Shown here in pieces: positions 45,532 through 54,206 of a stretch of DNA of 64,000 bases; within the stretch, counting starts at the first letter, position 1, and the number at the start of each line of letters is the position of its first letter. The stretch spans positions 17,125-81,124 of the forward strand of contig JAQSXR010000021.1 in the NCBI GenBank assembly GCA_029256575.1, written 5' to 3'. The position numbers were made by a program, and so were the translations under genes. This DNA is from Clostridiales bacterium (GTDB lineage: Bacteria > Bacillota > Clostridia > Lachnospirales > JAQSXR01). The notes under the pieces are model-generated. The model saw only the letters and a list, made by a program, of their open reading frames with translations, did not search any database and had not been told where the DNA came from.

Positions 45532-46266
45532 GTGGTAAATATTAGATTAGACATAAGTTATGATGGAACAAAATATCTTGGATGGCAGAGATTAGGGGAT
45601 TCTGAGCTGACTATACAAAACAAAATAGAAAAAGTACTAGAAAGATTAGTTGAGCATGAAGTTGAGATAATTGGGTCTGGTAGAACGGATGCGGGTGTAC
45701 ATGCTAGGATGCAGGTTGCAAATGTGCATTTAGATACAGATAAGAACTGTAAGACAATAAAAGAATATTTAAATAAATATTTACCTGAAGATATTAGTGT
45801 TACTTCAGTAATTGAAGTTGATGAACGTTTTCACGCAAGATTTGATGTGGTTGATAAGACATATTTATATCGATTATGGATGAATGAAAACAAACCAATA
45901 TTTGAACGTAAATACGTAACGGAAATAGCTGAAAAACTTAATGTAAATAAGATGATAGTAGCTGCAAAGTTACTAGAAGGAACGCATGATTTTAAAGCAT
46001 TTTCAAGTAAGAGTACAAAGAAATCAACAATTCGAACAATAAATAAAATTACAATAGAAGAGAAGGAAAATGAAATTCACATTTATGTAAATGCGAATGG
46101 ATTTTTATATAATATGGTTCGAAATATAGTTGGAACACTCCTTGAAGTAGGACAAAATAAAAGAGAAGTTAGTACGATAAATGAAATAATAAATAAAAAA
46201 GATAGAAAGTTAGCCGGAGAACGTGCTCCAGCTAAGGGAGTTACATTATATAACGTGAATTATTAA
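45532..46266 (+). CDS. truA: tRNA pseudouridine(38-40) synthase
   Basis: 244 aa. Characteristic motifs are LDISYDGTKYLGWQR at the N terminus, the catalytic Asp in IGSGRTDAGVHARMQVAN, KTYLYRLW, and VNANGFLYNMVRNIVGTLLEVG at the end. It isomerises uridines in the tRNA anticodon stem. Start: GTG at 45532 after GGTGATGAA. Close behind the exonuclease, so in one unit. Confidence 0.95.
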   Translation: MVNIRLDISYDGTKYLGWQRLGDSELTIQNKIEKVLERLVEHEVEIIGSGRTDAGVHARMQVANVHLDTDKNCKTIKEYLNKYLPEDISVTSVIEVDERFHARFDVVDKTYLYRLWMNENKPIFERKYVTEIAEKLNVNKMIVAAKLLEGTHDFKAFSSKSTKKSTIRTINKITIEEKENEIHIYVNANGFLYNMVRNIVGTLLEVGQNKREVSTINEIINKKDRKLAGERAPAKGVTLYNVNY

Positions 46267-46318
46267 ATTTAAGTAGTAGTAGAAATTGATGTAATAGCGA
46301 GCTGTAATGGCGAGAGAC

Positions 46319-46419
46319 AGCTGTAAAATAAACCCACTCATACTGATCAGAACCACTAAAGGTTAGATTTTATCTAACCTTTGAGTTGCTTATCAATACG
46401 GGTGGGCTATTTACTGCAT
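46319..46419. terminator. Long imperfect hairpin between convergent genes
   Basis: The central stem AAAGGTTAGA/TCTAACCTTT (46358-46382) is flanked by more complementary sequence: AAACCCACTCATACTGAT on the left versus the reverse of ATCAATACGGGTGGGCT on the right, about 50 bp per arm. It probably ends both truA and the convergent gene at 46423. Confidence 0.75.
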
Positions 46420-46422
46420 ACT

Positions 46423-47022
46423 TTATAGATAAGAATTTAGTATTTCGATAATTTTATCCTTTTTAATAGAATTAAGAGTACTAACTTTATTTGATAATTC
46501 TGTAATTTTACTTGTGTCACCTCGGTTGCTATAAATAAGAGCTAGGGTTCTATAGGTCTCAGAGATGTCACTACTATAGAATACTTCTAATTCAAATACT
46601 GCAGTGGCCTCAGTTGTTAGTTCAAGCACTTGAAGACGTTTTCCTAATTGATGAAGCACCTGAATTAATTTGATGTAATTACCTTCGCAATTCATTAAGT
46701 ATTGAAGATTATTATATCCATATTCAAGTTTTAAATCGGTATTTGTCTTACCATGTAGGTTCAATATCTTGCTATTACTGAGTTCAGAAAGTACTGATAA
46801 ATAACGGACGATACCGGTATCGTTATTTTCAATAATAGGTAGATTTTTATAATCAAATAGTATATAATCTAAATCAGTAAGTTCCTTTTTACGAGTTGTG
46901 TTTGCTTTATTTTCTTTTTCCCAAAAAGCTTCACTAGCTGAGCTATTCATTGAGGCTGCTTTCTTGCTCTTTACAAGGGCGAGTACGGTAAGAATTATAA
47001 ATCCAATAAGAATATATGGCAT
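46423..47022 (-). CDS. Membrane-anchored protein with a TPR-like helical region, unknown
   Basis: 199 aa. An N-terminal hydrophobic helix (2-18) is followed by a charged linker and a helical region with TPR-like pattern (about 60-195; LHQLGKRLQVLELTTEATAVFELEVFYSSDISETYRTLALIYSNRGDTSK). I do not recognise a family. It stands alone, convergent to truA and divergent to a 36-aa gene. Start: ATG after AAAGGAGTTAATT. Confidence 0.65.
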   Translation of the reverse strand: MPYILIGFIILTVLALVKSKKAASMNSSASEAFWEKENKANTTRKKELTDLDYILFDYKNLPIIENNDTGIVRYLSVLSELSNSKILNLHGKTNTDLKLEYGYNNLQYLMNCEGNYIKLIQVLHQLGKRLQVLELTTEATAVFELEVFYSSDISETYRTLALIYSNRGDTSKITELSNKVSTLNSIKKDKIIEILNSYL

Positions 47023-47061
47023 AATAATTAACTCCTTTTATCATAGAATGAGGTGAAAAAC

Positions 47062-47172
47062 ATGTTTGGAAAAAAAGGTAAAAGAATGATGGCAACTATA
47101 ATTGTAATATTACTAGTTGTGTCAATGTTAGTAGGATTGGTGGTACCAATAATGCAAGCAATCGCTAAATAA
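47062..47172 (+). CDS. 36-aa single-helix membrane peptide
   Basis: Sequence MFGKKGKRMMATIIVILLVVSMLVGLVVPIMQAIAK, starting at ATG after GAGGTGAAAAAC. A basic N terminus and a single membrane helix, resembling the DUF4044-like small proteins of Firmicutes; that call is uncertain. It is absent from the ORF track. Divergent from the TPR-like gene, 65 bp before the GH13 gene. Confidence 0.7.
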   Translation: MFGKKGKRMMATIIVILLVVSMLVGLVVPIMQAIAK

Positions 47173-47237
47173 TTAATATATTAATTGTACAATAACAAAC
47201 AACGAAAGTAAAACAAAAACTACTAGGAGGACTAGAA

Positions 47238-48971
47238 ATGATAAAAGAAGCGATATTTCATAAGATGGATAAGGAATATTGTTATGCTCTAGAAGCAGGC
47301 AAATTCTTATTGAAGGTTAGAACGAAGAGAGATGATATGCATATAGTTAATTTGAAGTATACGGATAAATATGCATTTTCTCGTGATGTGGTAGGAATAT
47401 TCAGCCAAGAAATGACTAAAGTAGCAACGGACCGTTTATTTGATTATTATGAAACAGTAATAGATATTGATATGATATGCTTAAGATATTATTTTGAGTT
47501 TATTGGTAAAGATAAAGAAGTTACATATTACGGGGCATATGAATTTTATAGTCAAGATGATAAATTTACTTGCGATAATATGTTTGATGCTTCACAACAA
47601 GTTAGAGAAGAAGAGATTTTTGAGACGCCAGAATGGGCAAGAGGCGCTGTTGTATATCAAATATTCCCTGAGAGATTTGCAAGAGGAAGTAAAAGAGAAG
47701 CAAAGGATTATGACGATTGGAATATGGCACCAATGGAATATAATTCAAAACTTGGAGGTAGCCTAAGAGGAATAACAGAGAATATGTCTCATATTAAAGA
47801 ATTAGGAGTAGATGTTATCTATACAACACCTATATTTAGCGCACCTAGTAATCACAAATATGATACAGAAGACTACAAAAAAATAGATCCTGAATTCGGA
47901 ACGGAAGAAGATTTTAAAGTTTTAGTTGAAGAAGCACATCAAAAAGGGCTAAAAGTAATCCTTGATGGCGTTTTTAACCACTCAGGTACGTCATTTTTAC
48001 CATTTAAAGATATAATGGAAAAGGGTCAGGAATCAAAATATTGGGATTGGTATTATATTAAAGATTTCCCACTTAAAATGACTAGGGGAGAGAAACCAAA
48101 TTTCCATTCGTTTGCATATTATTATGGAATGCCAAAATTAAACACAGCTAATCCAGAAGTTAGAGAATATATCTTCAGTGTGGTAGATTATTGGATGAAT
48201 GAATTTGGCGTAGATGGTTGGAGACTTGATGTTTCTGATGAAGTTAGCCATGATTTCTGGAGAGAATTTAGAAAACGTGTTAGAAAAAATAACAAAGATT
48301 CGATTATTATAGGTGAAGTATGGTATGAGTCTTCACCATGGTTACTTGGAGATGAATATGATTCCGTTATGAATTATTTATTTAGAAATCCAGTAAGAGA
48401 TTGGATCGCTGAAAGTAAAATAAGTGTATCAGATTTTGCGGATCAAATGGGTGCCATTAGAGGTAGATACCACATTAGAGCTCATGAAGTGTTATGGAAT
48501 TTAATTGATAGTCATGATGCACCTAGATTCTTACATTTTGCAAATGAAGATAAGCGAAAACTTAAGTTAGCAGCACTTCTTCAAATGACTATGACTGGAA
48601 TGCCAATGGTTTATTATGGGGATGAATACGCAATGACAGGAGCGAATGATCCGGATTGCAGACGCGGAATGGTTTGGGATGAAGAAAAGCAAGATAAAGA
48701 TATGTTTGAATATTACAAAAAAATTATTGCATTAAGAAAAGATTCTGATGCTCTTAAAAAGGGTGAACGTATTGATGTTATAGTAGATGACAACAATGAA
48801 TTGTATGCATTTAAGAAGATTTCTGGAGAAGAGGAATTATTGGTTATCATTAATGCAAACAATTCAGCAGTTGAATGTGATCTTCATGTTGGTAAAACAG
48901 ATCTTATTACGAACACAATTTATCAAGGAATTATGCCATCAAAATCAGGGGTAATTTTAAAGATTAAATAA
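47238..48971 (+). CDS. GH13 alpha-amylase family enzyme (neopullulanase/cyclomaltodextrinase-like)
   Basis: 577 aa, no signal peptide, so cytoplasmic. An N-terminal beta domain (1-125) of CBM34 type is followed by the (beta/alpha)8 barrel: VILDGVFNHSG (region I), DGWRLDVSDEV with the nucleophile Asp, IIGEVW with the acid/base Glu, LIDSHDAPRF, and a C-terminal beta domain (500-577). The N-terminal domain suggests a neopullulanase or maltogenic amylase acting on maltodextrins or cyclodextrins. Start: ATG after AGGAGG. A terminator follows. Confidence 0.9.
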   Translation: MIKEAIFHKMDKEYCYALEAGKFLLKVRTKRDDMHIVNLKYTDKYAFSRDVVGIFSQEMTKVATDRLFDYYETVIDIDMICLRYYFEFIGKDKEVTYYGAYEFYSQDDKFTCDNMFDASQQVREEEIFETPEWARGAVVYQIFPERFARGSKREAKDYDDWNMAPMEYNSKLGGSLRGITENMSHIKELGVDVIYTTPIFSAPSNHKYDTEDYKKIDPEFGTEEDFKVLVEEAHQKGLKVILDGVFNHSGTSFLPFKDIMEKGQESKYWDWYYIKDFPLKMTRGEKPNFHSFAYYYGMPKLNTANPEVREYIFSVVDYWMNEFGVDGWRLDVSDEVSHDFWREFRKRVRKNNKDSIIIGEVWYESSPWLLGDEYDSVMNYLFRNPVRDWIAESKISVSDFADQMGAIRGRYHIRAHEVLWNLIDSHDAPRFLHFANEDKRKLKLAALLQMTMTGMPMVYYGDEYAMTGANDPDCRRGMVWDEEKQDKDMFEYYKKIIALRKDSDALKKGERIDVIVDDNNELYAFKKISGEEELLVIINANNSAVECDLHVGKTDLITNTIYQGIMPSKSGVILKIK

Positions 48972-49040
48972 GTTTAAACATTTTTCATCGGATAAGCAAA
49001 TATATGAATAAATTGTAGATATAGTGTTAAACTACATTCG

Positions 49041-49073
49041 AAATAGCAGTCTAAATAGACTGCTATTTTAAAT
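49041..49073 (+). terminator. Intrinsic terminator after the GH13 gene
   Basis: AAATAGCAGTCT pairs with AGACTGCTATTT around AAAT, a 12-bp perfect stem, followed by T and A. Confidence 0.85.
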
Positions 49074-49093
49074 TTCTAGAGGGGGATGTAGCG

Positions 49094-49693
49094 ATGAAAA
49101 AGGCAGCCAAAATAGTTTTAAGTATAGCAGTTATAGTTTTTGCATTATTGTCTGCATCGTACGCAGCTGTGACATTTAAAACAACTGGAAAGATGAATAA
49201 GAATGTTTATATAGCAAATATCGATGTCACTGGAAGCACGAAACAAAAGGTTTGTGCATTATTAACAAAATTATTAGAAGAAAAACAAAGCACACTGGTT
49301 GTACTAAAAACAGAAGGCTACGAGACAACGGTTAGGCTAAAAGGAACAGTAGAGAACACGAATATGATATCCCAAATTAATAGAGCATATGAACATGGAA
49401 GAAAAAAAAGCTTCGTTAATAATCTTTCTTATTGGTTTAGCATTAGAAAAGAGACTGTTAATCTAAGCCTAGAAATAAAATATAATGAATTGCAAATAGA
49501 TTCTATTTTAGAAAGTGTAAAAAATGACTTTATTAACGGAAATAAAAGTGCTATAATCAAAAGAATTAATAACTCGAACAGTAATCAATCAGATTTGACG
49601 ATTGACATAGAAGCAACAAAACAAAATATTAAAAAATATTTGTGTAATGAAACCAATAAAAAAGAAATTGAAATAGTATTGACTGGAAGCTAA
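49094..49693 (+). CDS. Short PG-binding (VanW/YoaR N-terminal type) exported protein
   Basis: 199 aa. Signal peptide/anchor at about 5-25 (AKIVLSIAVIVFALLSASYAAV), then NVYIANIDVTGSTKQKVCALLTKLLEEKQSTLVV, the opening of a PG_binding_4-type module found before VanW or L,D-transpeptidase domains. The catalytic or VanW part that normally follows is absent; the protein ends after about 165 residues of the module. It could be a stand-alone module or a truncated gene. Start: ATG after GAGGGGGATGTAGC. Confidence 0.65.
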   Translation: MKKAAKIVLSIAVIVFALLSASYAAVTFKTTGKMNKNVYIANIDVTGSTKQKVCALLTKLLEEKQSTLVVLKTEGYETTVRLKGTVENTNMISQINRAYEHGRKKSFVNNLSYWFSIRKETVNLSLEIKYNELQIDSILESVKNDFINGNKSAIIKRINNSNSNQSDLTIDIEATKQNIKKYLCNETNKKEIEIVLTGS

Positions 49694-49715
49694 AGATATA
49701 AAGGGGGGTGAAGCA

Positions 49716-50699
49716 ATGGAAATAGGCAAAATCTCAGAAAGTATTTTGAAACGATCGATTCTTAAACAAATAAGACATAGAAGAGATGAAATAATAGTTG
49801 GACCTAATGTTGGGGCTAACTGTTCAATAATAAGTTTAAAAGAAGATGAGGATTTTGTTATTACAGCAGATCCTATCACGGGTTCTGTGTTTGACATAGG
49901 GACCCTTGCTTTGCATGCCGCCGCCAATGATCTAGCCGCCAGTGGGGCCGAACCAGTTGGAATAATGTTAACCATATTATTGCCTGAAAAATTTCCAGAG
50001 GGAAGCCTTAGAGAAATCATGAAGGAAATAGAACAAGGTTGTATATTACTAAATATGGAGATTATGGGTGGACATACGGAAGTAACAAGAGCTGTAAACC
50101 AGCCAATAATCAGTGTAACAGGAATTGGTAAGGTCAAAAAAGGAAAAGTTATTAAAACATCAGGAGCAAAGATTGGGCAAGATGTTGTTGTTTCTAAGTG
50201 GGTTGGACTAGAAGGAACATCAATAATAGCTAACATAAAAGAAGATGAGCTTCTAACAAAATATACTCCAACATTTGTAGAAGAGGCAAAGAACTTAATT
50301 CAATACATATCAGTAATTGAGGAAAGTAAAATTGCATTAAATTATGAGGTAACATCGATGCATGATGTAACAGAAGGCGGTATTTATGCTGCACTTTGGG
50401 AAGTAGCAGCTGCATCAAACGTAGGAATGGAAGTGGAACTTAACAAACTTCCAATTCGATTAGAGACAGTTGAAATATGTGAGCATTTTGATTTGAATCC
50501 ATATAAACTAATCTCTAGTGGCTGTTTGGTTATGACAACGAACAAAGGTTGGGAATTAGTGAAAGAACTAGAAAGCAAAGGAATAAAGGCGACCATTGTA
50601 GGGAAAATTACAAAAGGAAAAGAACGTGTTGTCCTAAGTGAGGATGAACGAAAATATCTAGAACCAGCGAAAAGTGATGAATTATATAAAATATATTAG
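49716..50699 (+). CDS. AIR synthase/HypE-like protein
   Basis: 327 aa of the AIR synthase-related superfamily (PurM/HypE/ThiL/SelD fold): DFVITADPITGSVFDIGTLALHAAANDLAASGAEP and MHDVTEGGIYAALWEVAAASN are the N- and C-terminal lobe motifs, with ATP-binding acidic residues. No hydrogenase genes are near, so a HypE role is not supported; the substrate is not known. ATG after AAGGGGGGTGAAGCA. Lrp-type gene follows 20 bp later, aminotransferase after that. Confidence 0.82.
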   Translation: MEIGKISESILKRSILKQIRHRRDEIIVGPNVGANCSIISLKEDEDFVITADPITGSVFDIGTLALHAAANDLAASGAEPVGIMLTILLPEKFPEGSLREIMKEIEQGCILLNMEIMGGHTEVTRAVNQPIISVTGIGKVKKGKVIKTSGAKIGQDVVVSKWVGLEGTSIIANIKEDELLTKYTPTFVEEAKNLIQYISVIEESKIALNYEVTSMHDVTEGGIYAALWEVAAASNVGMEVELNKLPIRLETVEICEHFDLNPYKLISSGCLVMTTNKGWELVKELESKGIKATIVGKITKGKERVVLSEDERKYLEPAKSDELYKIY

Positions 50700-50718
50700 T
50701 TAGGGAGAGTGAAATCCT

Positions 50719-51201
50719 ATGAGAAATAAGATATTAAAAGCAATTGAGAACAATGCAAAGGTAGATATTAAAGATTTAGCAATTATGCTTGAAATGAATG
50801 AGGCAGATTTAGCGAATGAAATTGCTGAATGTGAAAGAGAAAAAATAATTTGTGGTTATCATACCCTTATAAACTGGGATAAGACAGAAGATGAGAAAGT
50901 AACGGCACTCATCGAAGTAAAGGTTACTCCACAACGAGGCTTAGGTTTTGACAAAATTGCAGAACGCATTTATAGATTTAGTGAGGTAAGCTCAGTATTC
51001 CTAATGAGTGGTGGTTTTGACTTAACAGTTATAGTAGAAGGCAAAACGATGAAAGAAGTAGCTTTATTCGTATCTCAAAAACTAGCTCCGCTAGAAAGCG
51101 TTTTGAGCACAGCAACTTGTTTTGTATTAAAGAAATACAAAGATGATGGTGTGATATTTGAGGAACCAAGTAAAGATGAAAGGATGTTGGTTTCACCATG
51201 A
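50719..51201 (+). CDS. Lrp/AsnC-family regulator
   Basis: 160 aa. N-terminal HTH (about 1-55, ILKAIENNAKVDIKDLAIMLEMNEADLANEIAECEREKIICGYHTLINW), then the RAM ligand-binding domain (about 65-150, VTALIEVKVTPQRGLGFDKIAERIYRFSEVSSVFLMSGGFDLTVIVEG). It overlaps the aminotransferase gene by 4 bp (ATGA) and would control amino acid metabolism, probably that gene. Confidence 0.9.
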   Translation: MRNKILKAIENNAKVDIKDLAIMLEMNEADLANEIAECEREKIICGYHTLINWDKTEDEKVTALIEVKVTPQRGLGFDKIAERIYRFSEVSSVFLMSGGFDLTVIVEGKTMKEVALFVSQKLAPLESVLSTATCFVLKKYKDDGVIFEEPSKDERMLVSP

Positions 51202-52367
51202 GAAACTTTTTAGCTAATAAGGTTGTAGATATACAACCATCAGGGATAAGAAAATTTTTTGATATAGTAAGTGAAATGAAAGATGCGATTTCATTAGGTG
51301 TTGGTGAACCGGATTTCGATACACCTTGGAATGTTAGAGAAGAAGGCATATTTTCTTTGGAAAAAGGAAGAACCTTTTATACTTCCAATGCTGGACTATT
51401 TGAACTAAGAGAAGAGATATGTATTTATTTAAATAGAAGATATAGTTTGAGATATGATTATCTGACAGAAACAATTGTTACAGTTGGTGGAAGTGAGGCA
51501 ATTGATATTGCATTAAGAGCAACGGTTAATCCTGGAGATGAAGTAATCATTCCACAACCATGCTATGTTTCCTATGAACCATGCACAATCCTAGCAGATG
51601 CAGTACCAGTTATACTAGATTTAAAAGCGGAAAATGATTTCAAACTTACAAAGCAAGAACTTATTGATTCAATAACAGATAAAACAAAAATTCTTATATT
51701 AGCTTTTCCAAATAACCCAACTGGAGCAACGATGAACAAGGCGGAGTTAGAGGAAATAGCGGAAGTAATTATTGAGAAAGATATTTTAGTTATTTCAGAT
51801 GAAATATATTCTGAACTTACATACAAGGGAGAACATGTATCAATTGCAAGTTTACCAGGTATGAGAGAGCGTACGATTGTTATTAATGGATTTTCTAAGT
51901 CATTTGCTATGACTGGTTGGAGATTAGGTTATGCAGTAGGACCCAAAGATATTATTGAACAAATGACTAAAATTCATCAATTTGCTATCATGTGTGCTCC
52001 AACAACGAGCCAATATGCAGCGATTGAAGCTATGCGTAACTGTGATGATGCAGTAGCTATGATGAAAGACTCGTATGATCAAAGAAGAAAATTCCTAATC
52101 CATACGTTTAGAGAGATGGGACTTGAATGCTTTGAACCTTTTGGTGCATTTTATTTATTCCCATCAATTAAATCATTAGGAATGACAAGTGATGAATTTG
52201 CCACTGAGTTATTAAAAGAACAAAAGGTTGCTGTAGTTCCAGGAACTGCTTTTGGTAATTCGGGAGAAGGGTTTATTAGAATATCTTATGCATATTCACT
52301 TGATAAATTAAAAGAAGCGACATCTCGTATTGGGGAGTTTGTTAAAACAAGAAGAGAAAAATTATAA
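51198..52367 (+). CDS. Pyridoxal-phosphate aminotransferase, class I/II
   Basis: 389 aa. PLP-fold type I: AISLGVGEPDFDTPWNVREEGIFSLEKGRTFYTSNAGLFELREEI at the N terminus, FPNNPTGATM, DEIYSELTY, the PLP-lysine in NGFSKSFAMTGWRLGYAVGP, and RISYAYSLDKLKEA at the end. Aromatic or aspartate-type substrates are likely but cannot be told apart by reading. Coupled to the Lrp gene. Confidence 0.92.
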   Translation: MRNFLANKVVDIQPSGIRKFFDIVSEMKDAISLGVGEPDFDTPWNVREEGIFSLEKGRTFYTSNAGLFELREEICIYLNRRYSLRYDYLTETIVTVGGSEAIDIALRATVNPGDEVIIPQPCYVSYEPCTILADAVPVILDLKAENDFKLTKQELIDSITDKTKILILAFPNNPTGATMNKAELEEIAEVIIEKDILVISDEIYSELTYKGEHVSIASLPGMRERTIVINGFSKSFAMTGWRLGYAVGPKDIIEQMTKIHQFAIMCAPTTSQYAAIEAMRNCDDAVAMMKDSYDQRRKFLIHTFREMGLECFEPFGAFYLFPSIKSLGMTSDEFATELLKEQKVAVVPGTAFGNSGEGFIRISYAYSLDKLKEATSRIGEFVKTRREKL

Positions 52368-52378
52368 CACAAATAGAA

Positions 52379-52410
52379 AGGATGCCTGTTTACATAGGCA
52401 TCCTCTTATT
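52379..52410. terminator. Terminator between aminotransferase and convergent Fur-type gene
   Basis: AGGATGCCT pairs with AGGCATCCT (52379-52387 and 52396-52404), then CTTATTT. Confidence 0.8.
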
Positions 52411-52421
52411 TGCTATTTGAA

Positions 52422-52829
52422 TTATTGACAATCTTTACACGTTCCAAAAAGATAAACCTTACTACTCGTAACTTTGAAACCAGAATCATTACACAGTTGC
52501 TTTGTGATTTCTGGGGAAATCGATTCATCTATATCAATTACCTTCCGACAAGAATTACAAAATGCGTGAGTATGGTCCAAAATATTAGCGTCATATCTGA
52601 AATTTCCCTCGCCAACATTTAACTCTTGCACCAAGTTATTAATTTTAAAGGTATCTAGAGTTTTATAAACGGTTGCTAAAGAAATGTTTGGATGATCTAG
52701 TGAAAGAGATTGATAGATTGCTTCTGCACTTGGATGCTCTTTGGTATTAAGTAATATACTGTATATTGCTAATCTTTGAGGCGTTACTTTTAAATTATGA
52801 GTCTTTAAAATGCTAGCTAATTCATTCAT
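52422..52829 (-). CDS. perR: Fur/PerR-family metal-dependent repressor
   Basis: 135 aa, the usual length. The HTH domain (about 1-80; NLKVTPQRLAIYSILLNTKEHPSAEAIYQSL, ISLATVYKTLDTFKINNLVQEL) is followed by HTHAFCNSCRKVIDID and a CxxC pair at the end (FGTCKDCQ), giving the structural zinc site CxxC..CxxC typical of PerR. Start: ATG after AGAAAGGAATC. Peroxide sensing rather than iron sensing is inferred from the Cys pattern and the order Clostridia. Confidence 0.85.
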   Translation of the reverse strand: MNELASILKTHNLKVTPQRLAIYSILLNTKEHPSAEAIYQSLSLDHPNISLATVYKTLDTFKINNLVQELNVGEGNFRYDANILDHTHAFCNSCRKVIDIDESISPEITKQLCNDSGFKVTSSKVYLFGTCKDCQ

Positions 52830-52937
52830 ATAAAGATTCCTTTCTAATAATAAATGTCAGATAATATTAACTTAGCATTTTATTAGATAGATGTCAAGAC
52901 AATAAATACTTTTATTTTTGCATATAATGCTTCTAAT

Positions 52938-52966
52938 TTGACAAATAACGATAAATGCCTTGTAAT
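52938..52966 (+). promoter_or_regulatory. Promoter of the cheX-like gene
   Basis: TTGACA (52938-52943) and TGTAAT (52961-52966), 17 bp apart, about 65 bp before the ATG. Confidence 0.6.
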
Positions 52967-53030
52967 AATATATAGACATATGCTAAAATAGAACTAGAAT
53001 AACGGGCATAATCGTATTGGAGGAATAAGA

Positions 53031-53504
53031 ATGACAGCATTTAATGTAGAATTTATTAACCCATTTTTAACGGCAGCAACAAAAATATTAAACGAAATGT
53101 GTCAAATAGAAACAAAATTGGGCAGACCAGTAATTAAGGAACCAGTATTTGGTGAAAATAGTTTAGTAATTATGATAGGTGTTACAGGTGAAATGAAGGG
53201 ACAAGTTATGATTTCATTTACACTAGACATCGCGTGTGAAATAGCTTCAAAAATGATGATGGGTATGCCTGTTCCAGAATTAAATGAACTTGCAAAGAGT
53301 GCTATCTGTGAGTTAGGAAATATGATTTTAGGTAATACTGCAACCATTTTCTCCACAAAAGGAATTGGAATTGATATTACACCTCCAACATTAGTATTTG
53401 GTAATATGTCATTTTCACACACATTTGCAAAGAATATATGCGTTCCAATCATTTATGAAGAAAATAAAGGAATCGAAATAAATATAGCTATGAAGCAGGA
53501 ATAA
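53031..53504 (+). CDS. cheX: CheX-like chemotaxis phosphatase
   Basis: 157 aa. The CheX/CheC phosphatase fold: MIGVTGEMKGQVMISFTLDIACEIASKMMMGMPVPELNELAKSAICELGNMILGNTATIF, with the ELxxxxxxEExN-like acidic/Asn pair (ELAKSAICELGNMILGN) that removes phosphate from CheY-P. No motility operon is close by. Start ATG after TGGAGGAATAAGA. trmL follows after 4 bp. Confidence 0.85.
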   Translation: MTAFNVEFINPFLTAATKILNEMCQIETKLGRPVIKEPVFGENSLVIMIGVTGEMKGQVMISFTLDIACEIASKMMMGMPVPELNELAKSAICELGNMILGNTATIFSTKGIGIDITPPTLVFGNMSFSHTFAKNICVPIIYEENKGIEINIAMKQE

Positions 53505-53508
53505 AAAC

Positions 53509-53997
53509 ATGAATATAATATTATTAGAACCAGAAATACCTGCTAATACAGGTAACATAGGACGAACATGCGTTGCTACAAACACAGCTCTACATTTGAT
53601 TAAACCGTTAGGATTTGATATAAATGAAAAAGCATTAAAACGTGCGGGATTAGATTACTGGGATAAATTAGACGTAAAGATATATGAAGATTTTGAAGAT
53701 TTCTTACAACAAAATCCTGGCGCAAAGATTTACATGGCAACAACAAAGGCTAAACATACATACGCCGATGTAAAATATGAAGAAAACAGTTTTATAATGT
53801 TTGGTAAGGAAAGTGCGGGTATTCCTGAGAATATACTATATAACAACGAAGAAACGTGTATACGAATACCAATGGCTAACTCAATTCGATCTCTAAATTT
53901 ATCAAATTCAGTTTCTGTAATCTTATACGAAGCATTAAGACAACAAGAATTCAAGCAACTTCAGTTAGAAGGTCAGCTTACAAAATATACGTGGTAA
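53509..53997 (+). CDS. trmL: tRNA (cytidine/uridine-2'-O-)-methyltransferase TrmL
   Basis: 162 aa SPOUT enzyme: MNIILLEPEIPANTGNIGRTCVATNTALHLIKPLGF (motif 1), MFGKESAGIPENILYNN (motif 2) and RIPMANSIRSLNLSNSVSVILYEALRQ (motif 3 with the knot). It methylates the 2'-O of the wobble base (position 34) of certain tRNAs-Leu. ATG at 53509 sits 4 bp after the CheX stop without a good ribosome binding site, so translation may be coupled. Confidence 0.93.
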   Translation: MNIILLEPEIPANTGNIGRTCVATNTALHLIKPLGFDINEKALKRAGLDYWDKLDVKIYEDFEDFLQQNPGAKIYMATTKAKHTYADVKYEENSFIMFGKESAGIPENILYNNEETCIRIPMANSIRSLNLSNSVSVILYEALRQQEFKQLQLEGQLTKYTW

Positions 53998-54191
53998 TAC
54001 AATGGGGACGGTTCTTTTTGTATCATATTGATACAATGGGGACGGTTCTAATTGTATCACTTTGATACAGTGGGGACGGTTCTTATTGTATCACTTTGAT
54101 ACAGTGGGGACGGTTCTTATTGTATCATATTGATACAATGGGGACGGTTCTTTTTGTATCACTTTGATACAAAAAGAACCGTCCCCATTGT
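53998..54191. repeat. 34-bp GGGGACGG tandem repeats, five direct plus one inverted copy
   Basis: The unit GATACARTGGGGACGGTTCT continues with NNTTGTATCANNTT (34 bp). Five copies run from about 53998, and an inverted copy follows. The fifth copy and the inverted one make a perfect 26-bp stem (54135-54160 with 54166-54191, loop ACTTT). GGGGACGGTTCT-type repeats are known around Y1-family transposase (IS200/RAYT-like) genes in many bacteria; none is here. Confidence 0.85.
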
Positions 54192-54206
54192 TCACTTGAT
54201 CCGTAC

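Noticed and set aside
47494-47766. Second ORF inside the GH13 gene
   Set aside because: Out-of-frame overlap with the well-supported amylase.
53998-54191. Possible CRISPR array
   Set aside because: The units adjoin without unique spacers and the last copy is inverted; no cas genes are near.
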